From assembly GCA_943331445.1 (NCBI GenBank), contig CALQLO010000004.1:62001-126000 (forward strand): a stretch of DNA of 64,000 bases. Direction: 5' to 3'. This stretch comes from Akkermansia muciniphila. GTDB taxonomy: Bacteria > Verrucomicrobiota > Verrucomicrobiia > Opitutales > UBA953. Below are positions 36,303 through 45,531 of the stretch, in pieces (positions within the stretch are counted from its first letter, which is position 1; the number at the start of each line of letters is the position of its first letter). The position numbers and the translations under genes are program-made. The notes under the pieces were generated by a model. It was not told the origin of the DNA. It saw nothing but the letters and a program-made list of their open reading frames with translations, and did not search any database.

Positions 36303-37310
36303 TTACTTGCGGACAGGCGGAAGGTCATCGACCAAGGCTTGTAGTAATGGCTCTACCGGGGCTTCACCCGCCAGCAGGCCACAGGCTCGTGAGTCGGACT
36401 GGGCCTTGGCGAAGGCAACGCTCAGGCGGCGGAGGCGTGGGGCGGGCTCTTCGGGCTGGTCCCAGCGGATACGGCGTAGCGCCGGAGTGATGAGTTCGGC
36501 CTTCGGGGCGGCGGAGTGGGATTCGGCACCGAGGCCTTCCCGTGAAAGTCGCTCGAGCAAGGCTGGGTCGGCAGACAAGCGGTCGCGCAGCAGGTAATGC
36601 GAGCGAACAAACGCCTTCACCGCTCCACCCTTGGCATCGAGAGCCTTCTGCGAGGCAGCCAGCACGGTGATGATCGAGTCGCGGTTCTCGACGAGTACCT
36701 GGCCGCCGAAATCATTCACCAAGCGGGTCACCCAAGGCTCGACCGTCCAGGCTGCGTCGACATTACCCCGCTTGAAGAGAACGGTGAGCTCAGCATTGTG
36801 CGCCGGAATTACATGGGCATCGCCGCCGGCGATGGAGATATTGAGGCCGCCAGAACGCAGCCAGACGCGGGCATCGACGTCCTGCGTGTTACCCAGTTGC
36901 GGAGTGGCGATGCGACGGCCGCGAAAATCTTCCGGCGTCCGCAGAGTCGATCCCTGGTGGACTACTAAGGCGTTGCCGCCGGAAGCGACCGGAGCCAGGA
37001 CGCGAATCGAACGTCCTTTACTGCGAACGTGAGCATTGATCAATGGCGCGGCCCCCACATAACTCACATCAATCGCTCCGGCCAACAAGGCCTCCATCGC
37101 GGAGGGGCCAGCATTAAAAGAACGCCATTCGATTTTCACGCCGACCGGAAGATTCGGCTGATGAAAATCCTGCCCTTCCCTCTCAAGCTGTCGTGCCGCG
37201 AGCGCAGGCGCGTGCGTGAGATTAGGAAAGAAACCCACGCGCAAAACGACAGGCTCTTCGACTGCGACCAAGGAGGACGCGGCGAGAAGAGCGAGAATAA
37301 GGGATCGCAT
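36303..37310 (-). CDS. ABC transporter substrate-binding protein, SsuA-like
   Basis: A 335-residue periplasmic binding protein, with a signal peptide MRSLILALLAASSLVAVEE. The mature protein opens LRVGFFPNLTHAPALAARQL and continues WRSFNAGPSAMEALLAGAID then VSYVGAAPLINA, matching the SsuA/NMT1-type fold used for sulfonates, taurine and nitrate. It is the first gene of the importer and is transcribed from an AT-rich 133-bp region, 3' of mntH. The ligand is not predictable from the sequence with confidence. Confidence 0.88.
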   Translation of the reverse strand: MRSLILALLAASSLVAVEEPVVLRVGFFPNLTHAPALAARQLEREGQDFHQPNLPVGVKIEWRSFNAGPSAMEALLAGAIDVSYVGAAPLINAHVRSKGRSIRVLAPVASGGNALVVHQGSTLRTPEDFRGRRIATPQLGNTQDVDARVWLRSGGLNISIAGGDAHVIPAHNAELTVLFKRGNVDAAWTVEPWVTRLVNDFGGQVLVENRDSIITVLAASQKALDAKGGAVKAFVRSHYLLRDRLSADPALLERLSREGLGAESHSAAPKAELITPALRRIRWDQPEEPAPRLRRLSVAFAKAQSDSRACGLLAGEAPVEPLLQALVDDLPPVRK

Positions 37311-37443
37311 GGCGGGGATAATGGGCAGAGACGGACGGCACAGTTATTTATGACTACATTAGTTAAGTTATAATGATTAGAAGTCGAGCCGATTAAACAC
37401 CGCATTTATAATTACCTAAACAACTATAATTAAATAACTTATA
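37311..37443. other. AT-rich intergenic region upstream of the ABC importer operon
   Basis: 133 bp between the mntH stop and the start of the binding-protein gene, both on the minus strand. It stands out from its GC-rich surroundings by long A/T runs with several TATAAT-like words (for example TTATAATGATTAG and ACTATAATTAAATAAC). It probably holds the importer promoter and its regulator sites, but I could not fix a -35/-10 pair with proper spacing, and I see no clear perfect inverted repeat. Confidence 0.5.
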
Positions 37444-38718
37444 TCATAAAACCCCGGCAACGAACCACAAACTAGCCCCGACGACCATGGCCGTGGCGAC
37501 CCAACCAAGGATGCTAATCCAGCGTGGGGCGACGAACGCGCCCATGAACTGGGCATCGCCGGTCATGCGCACGAGCGGCCAGCAGGCGAAGCCAAGCTGC
37601 AGGCTAAGGATAACCTGACTCCAGATGAGCAATGTCTCCACCCTACCCTCCCCGGCCAGGCCGATGACAAGCAGGGCAGGCGCGAGCGCGGCGAGGCGCG
37701 TGGCCACGCGGATAATCCAGCCAGCCGTCTTGATCTTCAGAAATCCTTCCAAGACGATCTGTCCAGCCATGGTGCCGGTAATGGTGGCGTTCTGGCCGGA
37801 GGCGAGCAGCGCAACAGCGAAGAGTGTGCCGGCGAAAGTCGCCCCCAGCACGCCGTCCAGCAGCCGATGGGCCTCGCGGATATCTGTCACAGCTTCGGGC
37901 CGGCCGTGAAAAGCGGCGGCGCTGAGTACCAGCAGGCCTGCGTTGACGAAGAACGCTAGGCTGAGCGCGAGTGTCGAATCCCAAGTAGCGAAGCGCATGG
38001 CCTCGCGCCGTGATTTTTCATCAGCGCCAAAATCGCGCGAACCGACGATCGACGAATGCAGATAAAGGTTATGCGGCATGACCGTGGCGCCAATGATACC
38101 CAAGGCCACGAAAAGCATACCCGGACGTGTCAGCACAGCGGTGGTCGGCACGAAGCCTTTCACGAGCTCGGCGATCACCGGCTTAGCCAGCAGCAGCTCG
38201 ATACCTATACAGGCCGCAATGGTGAGCACCAGCACCGCAACAAGCGCTTCCAGCCAGCGGTAACCCAAGCGCGTCAGTGCGAGCAGCAGCAATACATCCA
38301 AGGCGGTGATGGTCGCCCCGAAAAAGAGGGGTATACCGAAGAGAATTTGCAGGGCGATGGCCGAACCCAGCAGCTCAGCAAGATCCATCGCGACGATACC
38401 GATCTGGGCGGAAACCCAGAGGAACTTCGAGACGCCTGGAGAATAACGCTCCCGGCAGGCTTGAGCGAGGTCGAGGCCGGTGGCGACGTTGAGGCGAACG
38501 CAAAGGTGCTGAAAGAGAATGGCCATCAGGTTCGACAGCAGAATCACCCAGAGCAGCGCGTAGCCGAACTGCGAGCCACCCGCAAGGTCGGTGGCCCAGT
38601 TGCCGGGATCCATGTAGCCGACCGAGACGAGAAAGCCTGGGCCCACAAATGCGAGGAAACGACGGAAAGCACCGAGGCGAGAGGCCTCGCGGGCTTGGGT
38701 CGGTTCGCCTGTTCGCAT
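37444..38718 (-). CDS. mntH: NRAMP-family Mn2+/Fe2+ transporter MntH
   Basis: A 424-residue NRAMP transporter with about eleven helices, carrying divalent manganese or iron with protons into the cell. Metal-site residues are present: D37 and N40 in the helix-1 break DPGNWATD, and M214 in the helix-6 motif VMPHNLYLHSS, whose methionine selects Mn/Fe over Mg/Ca. Length is standard. It is divergent from the sulfatase gene with 91 bp between starts. Regulation by MntR or Fur is common in the family but no certain operator is seen. Confidence 0.95.
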   Translation of the reverse strand: MRTGEPTQAREASRLGAFRRFLAFVGPGFLVSVGYMDPGNWATDLAGGSQFGYALLWVILLSNLMAILFQHLCVRLNVATGLDLAQACRERYSPGVSKFLWVSAQIGIVAMDLAELLGSAIALQILFGIPLFFGATITALDVLLLLALTRLGYRWLEALVAVLVLTIAACIGIELLLAKPVIAELVKGFVPTTAVLTRPGMLFVALGIIGATVMPHNLYLHSSIVGSRDFGADEKSRREAMRFATWDSTLALSLAFFVNAGLLVLSAAAFHGRPEAVTDIREAHRLLDGVLGATFAGTLFAVALLASGQNATITGTMAGQIVLEGFLKIKTAGWIIRVATRLAALAPALLVIGLAGEGRVETLLIWSQVILSLQLGFACWPLVRMTGDAQFMGAFVAPRWISILGWVATAMVVGASLWFVAGVL

Positions 38719-38728
38719 CAGGGTTAAG

Positions 38729-38755
38729 CGTTTAGGCTGAGGCTCAAAGTGTCAA
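38729..38755 (-). promoter_or_regulatory. Candidate mntH promoter
   Basis: On the minus strand a perfect -35 box TTGACA at 38755-38750 is followed 15 bp later by TAAACG (38734-38729), a poor -10 with short spacing. It lies about 11 bp upstream of the mntH ATG. Only the -35 hexamer is convincing. Confidence 0.25.
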
Positions 38756-38809
38756 TCCGCCTAACCTTTTTCACCTTTGCACCGCCTGCCCACCCGCTAA
38801 GGTTCGCCT

Positions 38810-40741
38810 ATGCCCCGCCGCTTCCTCGGTCTCCTCACCGCGCTCCTCCTCGGCCTCGCTCCACTCCACAGCGAAGAGACTCCGCCCAACATCGTCATCC
38901 TCCTCGCCGACGACCTTGGCATCAACGACCTCGGCTGCTACGGCCGCAAGGATCAGCACACCCCCCATCTTGATAAACTCGCCGCGGAAGGAGTGCGTTT
39001 CAGTTCAGCCTATGCCGCCGCCTCCGTCTGCTCGGCCTCTCGCGCAGCGCTGCTCACCGGCCAAAGCCCGGCCCGACTTAATATCACCACCTTCCTACCA
39101 GGACGGCCGGATCGTGCCTCCCATCGCTTACTTTCACCGACCATCAACCAACACCTGCCGGCAGGCGTCCAGACCATCGCTGAACTCCTGAAGGCCAAAG
39201 GCTATGTCACCGGCGCCATCGGTAAATGGCACCTCGGCGGTAAAGGCCACCAGCCGACCGATCACGGCTTCGACGAGTATTTCGCCGGCAAGGCGAACCC
39301 CGGCGCGGAATCGCCCTTGGGTGGCAAAGGCGAACTGGGGCACGCCGACCAAGCGGTGAAGTTCATCGAGCGCAACAAAGCCAAACCTTTCTTCCTCTAC
39401 CTCGCCTTCGACAACCCACACATCCCGCTGGCCGCACCGGCCAAAGGCATCGAAGCCAACGCCAAGGCCTTTCACCCAACCTACGCCGCACTAGTCGAGT
39501 CCCTGGACATGGCCTGCGGGCGTGTCCTCCAGAAACTCGAAGAGGCCGGCCTAACCAAGAACACCGTGGTCATCTTCGCTTCTGACAACGGGGGCGTACA
39601 CGTCTCGGAGCTCAAAGAAAGCCCGCCCACCTTCAATGCCCCCAGTCGCGCGGGCAAAGGCTATCTTTACGAAGGAGGCATCCGCGTCCCGCTCATCATT
39701 CGTTACCCCGGCCGCCTAGCCGTGAAGGAAATCGCCGAGCCAGCCGTGCTCGGCGACCTCTGCCCCACCCTTTGCGCTTTCGCGAAAATCCCCGCCCCGA
39801 AGGTGCAGGATTTCCAAGACCTATCCGGGACAATGTTCAATAGCCTGCCTACAGCGGCGGCCCCGCGCGCCCTAACCTGGCATCAACCGCATTACATGAA
39901 TCAAGGCAGCCAACCCGGGGGCATCATCCGCGAAGGCGACTGGAAGCTCATCGAGTTCTACGAAACTGGCCGCATGGAACTATTCAACCTAGCCAAAGAT
40001 CCGAGCGAAACCACGGACGTAGCCGCCGCCGAGCCGAACCGAATTGCGGCGATGCGCGGTAAACTCGAAGCCTGGCGCCGGAGCGTCGGTGCCAAGCCGA
40101 TGACCGCCAATCCGCAGTTTAGCCGCTCCCTTTGGGAGGAATGCTTCGTCAAACTCGACCCGACTCACATCAAGGCCACCGCGAGCTCCGAAGCCATGCG
40201 CCCGCAACTAGCTGCTTGGCGCAAGGCCATGGACGACGCCCGCACTGAGGGTGCGAACTGCCTCATTCATCTCGAAGCCCGCGACGCTCAAGTGCAGGCC
40301 AAAAAGATGCACTACGAAGATCCACCCCAGAAAGATACGCTCGGATTCTGGGTCAACGTCGAGGACACCGCCTCATGGAAATTTCAAGCTCCCCTGGCTG
40401 GGAAATATCGCGTCACCGTGCTACAGGGTTGCGGCAAAGGCAACGGCGGCTCGACCGTCGCGGTCGAAGCCGGCGCAAGCAAGTGCGAGTTCACCGTCGA
40501 GGAAACCGGCCACTTCCAGCGCTTCGTGCCGCGCGAGATCGGGCAGATTGAACTCGCCGCCGGCGACAACACTTTGACGATTCGCCCGCTCAATAAGGCC
40601 AAGGCCGCGGTCATGGACTTGCGCCGCGTCATCCTCGAACGCATCGATCAGCGCGGCCCCATGCGCAGTGCCGAAGTGAAGGAATTCAAAGCCCGGCCGT
40701 TCAGCCTAAGTGACTTCCTGCCGTATCCGGAAACGGAATAA
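38810..40741 (+). CDS. Secreted arylsulfatase-type sulfatase with C-terminal beta-domain
   Basis: A 643-residue exported enzyme of the formylglycine sulfatase family. The signal peptide ends near residue 22 (LAPLHSEETPP). Metal-site aspartates D34-D35 occur in ILLADDLG, and the modified cysteine is C74 in the C-x-A-x-R site SVCSASRAALLTG, which needs a formylglycine-generating enzyme not seen here. GKWHLGG and SDNGGV complete the site. From about 480 to 640 a beta-rich region (TASWKFQAPLAGKYRVTVLQ, then DNTLTIRPL) looks like a carbohydrate-binding module, fitting a sulfated-polysaccharide target. It is divergent from mntH; its stop is 4 bp from that of the TPR gene. Confidence 0.93.
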   Translation: MPRRFLGLLTALLLGLAPLHSEETPPNIVILLADDLGINDLGCYGRKDQHTPHLDKLAAEGVRFSSAYAAASVCSASRAALLTGQSPARLNITTFLPGRPDRASHRLLSPTINQHLPAGVQTIAELLKAKGYVTGAIGKWHLGGKGHQPTDHGFDEYFAGKANPGAESPLGGKGELGHADQAVKFIERNKAKPFFLYLAFDNPHIPLAAPAKGIEANAKAFHPTYAALVESLDMACGRVLQKLEEAGLTKNTVVIFASDNGGVHVSELKESPPTFNAPSRAGKGYLYEGGIRVPLIIRYPGRLAVKEIAEPAVLGDLCPTLCAFAKIPAPKVQDFQDLSGTMFNSLPTAAAPRALTWHQPHYMNQGSQPGGIIREGDWKLIEFYETGRMELFNLAKDPSETTDVAAAEPNRIAAMRGKLEAWRRSVGAKPMTANPQFSRSLWEECFVKLDPTHIKATASSEAMRPQLAAWRKAMDDARTEGANCLIHLEARDAQVQAKKMHYEDPPQKDTLGFWVNVEDTASWKFQAPLAGKYRVTVLQGCGKGNGGSTVAVEAGASKCEFTVEETGHFQRFVPREIGQIELAAGDNTLTIRPLNKAKAAVMDLRRVILERIDQRGPMRSAEVKEFKARPFSLSDFLPYPETE

Positions 40742-40745
40742 GTCG

Positions 40746-41051
40746 TCAGAGGGTCGCCAACAAAGCGCGTAATTCCGCTTCGGGCTCTTCGTGCCCCTGC
40801 GCTACCGCGAGGGCCAGTGCATCAGTGAAAGTTTCCCGGGCGGCCGACTTCTCACCCACGGCGAGCAGGCTCTTCCCTAACAGAATGCGCGGCATCATCC
40901 AGTCGGCCTTGGAAGCGGCGGCGAGGCGCAGGTGCTCGATTGCCCCGGCGGCATCGCCTTCGACCGATAAAGCCTGGCCAAGCGAAAAACGGAACAACGG
41001 GTTCGCGGGATCACCCGCCACGAGGCGTTGAAAGACTTCGGAGCGTGCCAT
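40746..41051 (-). CDS. Small TPR-repeat protein
   Basis: A 101-residue protein consisting of about two and a half tetratricopeptide repeats: AGDPANPLFRFSLGQAL near 13-29, AAGAIEHLRLAAASKADWMM near 35-54 and RILLGKSLLAVGEKSAARET near 55-75. No signal peptide or enzymatic motif is visible, so it is probably a cytosolic adaptor. Its start is 3 bp before... the glgB stop at 41055 on the same strand, so it follows glgB in the transcript. A link to glycogen metabolism is suggested only by position. Confidence 0.8.
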   Translation of the reverse strand: MARSEVFQRLVAGDPANPLFRFSLGQALSVEGDAAGAIEHLRLAAASKADWMMPRILLGKSLLAVGEKSAARETFTDALALAVAQGHEEPEAELRALLATL

Positions 41052-41054
41052 GGC

Positions 41055-43268
41055 TCAACGCTTGGCTTTTACCGGCTTACCCGAAGCCGATTGACGGAAG
41101 ATCAGCAAAGATAGCCCGGGCAAGCGGACCTCAATGGAATAGGGCCTTCCCTGACAGGGAATGGCTTCAGCCTGGACGCCGCCCAGATTCCCTAGGCCTT
41201 TACCAGCGTAATGTTTGGAGTCGGTGTTCACGGCCTCCTCCCACTTGCCAAGTGAAGGCACACCCAGACGATAAGTGCGTTCCACGGGGGTGAAATTACC
41301 AGCAACCACCCAAGCGCAATCACGGCCACGACGCTCAAAAGCCAGGACACTCTGGGCGCCATCATCCGCCACCAGCCAGTTGAAGCTTTCCGGACGAGTC
41401 TCGTTTTCCGCGAGGGCGGCGTCCCCGACATAGAGCGCATTCAGATCGGCGACCAAGTGCTGGAGACCTGCGTGCCGGGGGTATTCCAGCAAGTGCCAGT
41501 CCAGCGAGCTTTCGAATTTCCATTCGGCAAACTGGCCGAACTCGCAGCCCATGAATAAAGTTTTCTTACCAGGCCAAGCCCACTGCAAGGCCAGTAGGCA
41601 GCGAAGATTGGCGGCCTTGGAGTCGTCATCGCCCGCCCCCATCTTATTGATCAGCGAGCCTTTTCCGTGGACGACCTCATCGTGGGAGAAGGCCTGCATG
41701 AACGCTTCCGACCAATGGTAGAGCATCCCAAACGTTAATTTTCCGTGGGCATATTTCCGGAACAACGGGTCACTCCGGAAGTAATCAAGGGTGTCATGCA
41801 TCCAACCCATGTTCCATTTGAAGTCGAAGCCCAGCCCACCATCGGCCACGGGCTTCGTTACCCCCGGGAAGGAAGTGGATTCCTCGGCGATCACGACCAC
41901 GCCGGGCTGGTAGAGATGGATGAGCGAGTTGACGTGCCGCAGGAATTCAATCGCCTCGATATTCTCGCGGCCACCATGGCGATTCGGAATCCATTCGCCT
42001 GCCTTACGGGAATAATCGAGGTAGAGCATCGAGGCCACCGCATCGACCCGCAGGCCATCAACGTGGAAGCGCTCGAGCCAGGATAGGGCCGAGGAGGTCA
42101 GGAAGCCGCGGACCTCATGCCGTCCGTAATTAAAGATCAGCGTACCCCAATCCTGATGCTCGCCGAGCCGCGGGTCCGCGTGCTCGTAGAGATGCGTGCC
42201 GTCGAAACGGGCCAGCGCAAAAAAATCGCGCGGGAAGTGCGCCGGCACCCAGTCTACGATCACGCCGACGCCCGCTCGGTGGAGCGTGTCGACCATCGTC
42301 ATGAAATCTAAAGGAGAGCCAAAGCGGTGAGTCGGGGCGAAGAAACCGGTCACTTGATAGCCCCATGAGCCATCAAAAGGGTGCTCCGATGGTGGCATCA
42401 GCTCGACATGCGTGAAGCCCATCTGGTTGCAATAGGCCGCCAACTGGACGCCCAGTTCACGGTAATTCAGGACGCGGCCGCCCTCTTCTGGGACCCGTCG
42501 CCAAGAGGCCAGATGCACCTCGTAGACCGACATCGGGAGCGCCCTCGCCGCCGACTTCCGCCGGTGTTCCAGCCATTCCGCATCATGCCAGACGAAACCC
42601 GCTAGGTCGCAGACAATCGCGGCATGATGGGGCGAGGGCTCGAAATGCAGGCCGTAGGGATCCGTCTTCAGGAAAGGCGTAACGTCGTGGGCCCCGACGA
42701 TTTCATATTTATAACGCGCCCCGACTCCAAGGCCGGGCAGAAACAGCTCCCAGATGCCCGAGGCTCCGAGCATCCGCATCGGATGGGCGCGGCCGTTCCA
42801 GAGATTATGATCACCGACGACCGAAACCCGCCGAGCCGAGGGCGCCCAAACGAGAAACGACACCCCGGCAACGCCGTCGATGGTACGGACATGCGAGCCG
42901 AATTTATGGTGGGAGCCATGGTCATCGCCCTTGCCGATCAGAAAGAGGTCGGATTCTGAGACTGTTGGAAGGAAGCGATAGGGATCCTCGACCTCGCGGA
43001 CAGCACCATCCGCATAGGCCACCTTGAAGGAATAGCGGAAATCAGGTGCACCCAGCAGTTCTAATTCAAAGACCCCGCTGGCATGTAGCTGGACCATCGG
43101 TAGACCCTGTCGAGCCTTGGCCTTCCAAAGCTCGCAGCTGACGGCCCCCGGAAAAAGCGCCCGGGCGACGCAGCCTTCCCTGGCCATCCCATGAAGGCCC
43201 AAGAAACGGTGCGGGGAGGTCTCAGTGGCGTCCACCAGGGAGGTCAGCTCTGCTGGACTGAGGCGCAT
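41055..43268 (-). CDS. glgB: 1,4-alpha-glucan branching enzyme
   Basis: A 737-residue GH13 branching enzyme that moves alpha-1,4 segments to alpha-1,6 positions during glycogen synthesis. From ATG 43268 there is an N-terminal N1/CBM48 pair (N1 about 1-125, CBM48 about 130-220), then the barrel. Catalytic residues are D409 in VDGLRVDAVASM and E462 in VVVIAEES; region I is VDWVPAHFP at 339-347. The double N-module is typical of Gram-negative GlgB. An open frame continues upstream to 43598 but overlaps the divergent LptD-like gene and has no homology. With the partial GH13 enzyme at the window end, it indicates glycogen storage. Confidence 0.95.
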   Translation of the reverse strand: MRLSPAELTSLVDATETSPHRFLGLHGMAREGCVARALFPGAVSCELWKAKARQGLPMVQLHASGVFELELLGAPDFRYSFKVAYADGAVREVEDPYRFLPTVSESDLFLIGKGDDHGSHHKFGSHVRTIDGVAGVSFLVWAPSARRVSVVGDHNLWNGRAHPMRMLGASGIWELFLPGLGVGARYKYEIVGAHDVTPFLKTDPYGLHFEPSPHHAAIVCDLAGFVWHDAEWLEHRRKSAARALPMSVYEVHLASWRRVPEEGGRVLNYRELGVQLAAYCNQMGFTHVELMPPSEHPFDGSWGYQVTGFFAPTHRFGSPLDFMTMVDTLHRAGVGVIVDWVPAHFPRDFFALARFDGTHLYEHADPRLGEHQDWGTLIFNYGRHEVRGFLTSSALSWLERFHVDGLRVDAVASMLYLDYSRKAGEWIPNRHGGRENIEAIEFLRHVNSLIHLYQPGVVVIAEESTSFPGVTKPVADGGLGFDFKWNMGWMHDTLDYFRSDPLFRKYAHGKLTFGMLYHWSEAFMQAFSHDEVVHGKGSLINKMGAGDDDSKAANLRCLLALQWAWPGKKTLFMGCEFGQFAEWKFESSLDWHLLEYPRHAGLQHLVADLNALYVGDAALAENETRPESFNWLVADDGAQSVLAFERRGRDCAWVVAGNFTPVERTYRLGVPSLGKWEEAVNTDSKHYAGKGLGNLGGVQAEAIPCQGRPYSIEVRLPGLSLLIFRQSASGKPVKAKR

Positions 43269-43359
43269 GGTTGAACACTCCACTCCCCGGGGAAAATCGG
43301 CAAGCGCTCTTTGCCCGAAAATACTTGAGAGAAACCCTAGAGCGACAACTCTGGGAAGG

Positions 43360-45528
43360 ATGCCCGGCCGCCGTTTCTGGATTCTCGCTGCAAGCCTCGG
43401 GCTAGCTCTCACTTGCGTGGCGGCCGACCCGGCTCCGTCGGCCCCCAAGCCTGCCTTTAGCTTGCCCAACATCGAAGCCGATACCTTCGCCCCCGAAGAG
43501 GGCGGCAAGGTTATCGTGGCCTTGAATGCGCGACTCCAAATCAAGGATAGCAGCATCAACGCCAAACGCATCCGCTTCGATACCCGTACCGGTATCATCA
43601 GCGCTGAAGGGAACGTCGTCTACGCGACTCGCTCCCTCCGCATCTTGGGCGAGAAAGTTACCGTCAACCCTCAGGCCGAAACCATCGACGCCTATGATGT
43701 CCGCTTCGGCCGAAGCCCCATTTACTTCACCGCCGAAGAACTGCACATCGTCAAAGGGGACAAGACGATGCGCGGCGTCCGCATGTGGAATAGCGAACCC
43801 GACCCGCTGGGGATGGATCTCAAAATTCGGGAAGCAAACTATTCCGAAAAACAAGATTGGCTGAGCCTGCACGGCGTCACCCCCAACTTAGCGGGAGTCC
43901 CATTCTTCCACCTGCCGTACTACGGACAAGAAGGCTACCAAAGCATTCCGTACGACCTCTACCTTAACACGGGGAGCGAGGACCACCAGGGGCGCTTCAT
44001 TCGCTCGAGTTTCCTGATGCGCACCACGCCGACGCTCTGGGTCGGGGGCTTACTGGATTACTATAGCAAATCTGGCGTGCTCATCGGACCCTCCGTCCGT
44101 TTCGACAGCTGGAAGAAAACTGGCGAAGACTTTCAATGGAAAGGGCGCCTCCAGGCAGGCTACATCAATGACCGCGGCGAACTCGCGACCGATGACTATG
44201 GTCGGACCCCGGGACGCAACCGCGGTTTCGCCCTTGGCGAAATCAATGGCCGAGCAAACAATGGACTGGAAATCGCTGGGTCGATTTTTGCTGAGAGCGA
44301 CCCTGGCTTCATCCGCGACTTCCGGCCCAACCTGATCAACCAATCAGGCATCCCCCAGGCCAACATCGAGGCTTCCCTGCCGTATGCGGGCGGCTACCTC
44401 TCAGCCAGTCTCACCGCCAAGGCGGATAACTTCCAAGACACGGTTCAGAAACTCCCTGAGCTCCGCTTTGACCTGCCGCAAAACCCCCTTGGGCTCGATG
44501 GATGGCAGCAGCGTAGCTTTATCAGCTTGGGCTATTTCTCCGAACGACCCTCCGCCTCACTACCCCTGGCCGCTTTCCAATCCGCGACGCTGGCCAGTGA
44601 CGCTTGGTCCACCGCCCGCCTGGATGCCTACTACGGCCTCAGCCGTCCAATCGTCCTCACCGATTGGCTAACCTTCAAGCCTGTCGCTGGCGTCCGGACC
44701 ACGGGCTGGTCTTCCGGTATCAACGGCACGGGGACCGCCTCAAAAGTCATCGGGCAGGCCGGCTTCGACCTCGAAGGCCTCGCGACCGGCTCCTGGAATC
44801 TTGTCGCTGACAAGTGGAGCATCGACGGGATGCGCCACACCATCCGGCCAATCTTGCAATATCGTGTGATGCCTGGCGCTGACCGCATGATCGGCTCGGT
44901 GCCGATGACGGAACGTTCCGTCTCCAGCACCGTACTCGAAGAAGTCGATCTCGCCGATCGCCTCGATGCTGCCTCCACCACCGACACTCAAGTCGCCCGC
45001 TTCGGCATTCGTAACACGCTTGAAACCCGCGACGCCAAGTACGGCACCCGCGAACTCCTCCGGGCGGATCTCTTTACGGACTGGCGCAAGGGCGCGACGG
45101 CGGCGGAAACTGGCCGGAGCGATTTCAATGTCGCCCTTCAGCTGACGCCAGCGCCTTGGGTCACACTCGGCTCAAGCATCCGCCTACCCAACGGCGGCGG
45201 TGCCCCGCTCGAATCGATTCAATCCCTTGGCTTTAATTCCGGTGATTTCTGGAAGACCTCCTTCAACTGGGTTGAGCTCCGCGATGTCACCATCGCCCGC
45301 CAATTTATCTGGACCGGCAATGTTCGCCTGAATTCGATTTTCTCACTGGTCGCCGGACTAAATTACGACGCCCTCGCCAAGCAGGCATCCTATGAGACCA
45401 TTGGGCTCGTCCAACGCATCGGCAACTCCTGGGAGCTTGAATACGGCATCGACCAACGGCTCGACCCCCTCAACGGCGGCCATAACTCATTGGGCTTCCA
45501 CCTGCGGGCCACTTTGTTCAAGTTCTGA
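43360..45528 (+). CDS. lptD: LptD-like outer-membrane LPS-assembly protein
   Basis: A 722-residue protein with a signal peptide (MPGRRFWILAASLGLALTCV, to about residue 22). An OstA/LptA-like beta-jellyroll (about 55-170) follows, with repeated strands such as GIISAEGNVVYATRSLRILG. The long remainder is rich in alternating, aromatic-ended strands expected of an outer-membrane barrel (LRATLFKF ends with aromatic Phe). It should insert LPS in the outer leaflet with LptE. No cysteines for the LptD disulfides are seen in the barrel. The ATG at 43360 is chosen, since the signal peptide starts there; the frame is open to 43225. It is divergent from glgB and 3 bp ahead of scpA. Confidence 0.82.
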   Translation: MPGRRFWILAASLGLALTCVAADPAPSAPKPAFSLPNIEADTFAPEEGGKVIVALNARLQIKDSSINAKRIRFDTRTGIISAEGNVVYATRSLRILGEKVTVNPQAETIDAYDVRFGRSPIYFTAEELHIVKGDKTMRGVRMWNSEPDPLGMDLKIREANYSEKQDWLSLHGVTPNLAGVPFFHLPYYGQEGYQSIPYDLYLNTGSEDHQGRFIRSSFLMRTTPTLWVGGLLDYYSKSGVLIGPSVRFDSWKKTGEDFQWKGRLQAGYINDRGELATDDYGRTPGRNRGFALGEINGRANNGLEIAGSIFAESDPGFIRDFRPNLINQSGIPQANIEASLPYAGGYLSASLTAKADNFQDTVQKLPELRFDLPQNPLGLDGWQQRSFISLGYFSERPSASLPLAAFQSATLASDAWSTARLDAYYGLSRPIVLTDWLTFKPVAGVRTTGWSSGINGTGTASKVIGQAGFDLEGLATGSWNLVADKWSIDGMRHTIRPILQYRVMPGADRMIGSVPMTERSVSSTVLEEVDLADRLDAASTTDTQVARFGIRNTLETRDAKYGTRELLRADLFTDWRKGATAAETGRSDFNVALQLTPAPWVTLGSSIRLPNGGGAPLESIQSLGFNSGDFWKTSFNWVELRDVTIARQFIWTGNVRLNSIFSLVAGLNYDALAKQASYETIGLVQRIGNSWELEYGIDQRLDPLNGGHNSLGFHLRATLFKF

Positions 45529-45531
45529 GCC

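Noticed and set aside
43269-43598. N-terminal extension of GlgB (about 110 residues)
   Set aside because: It would run into the divergent LptD-like gene; the protein from ATG 43268 already matches full-length GlgB with its N1 module.
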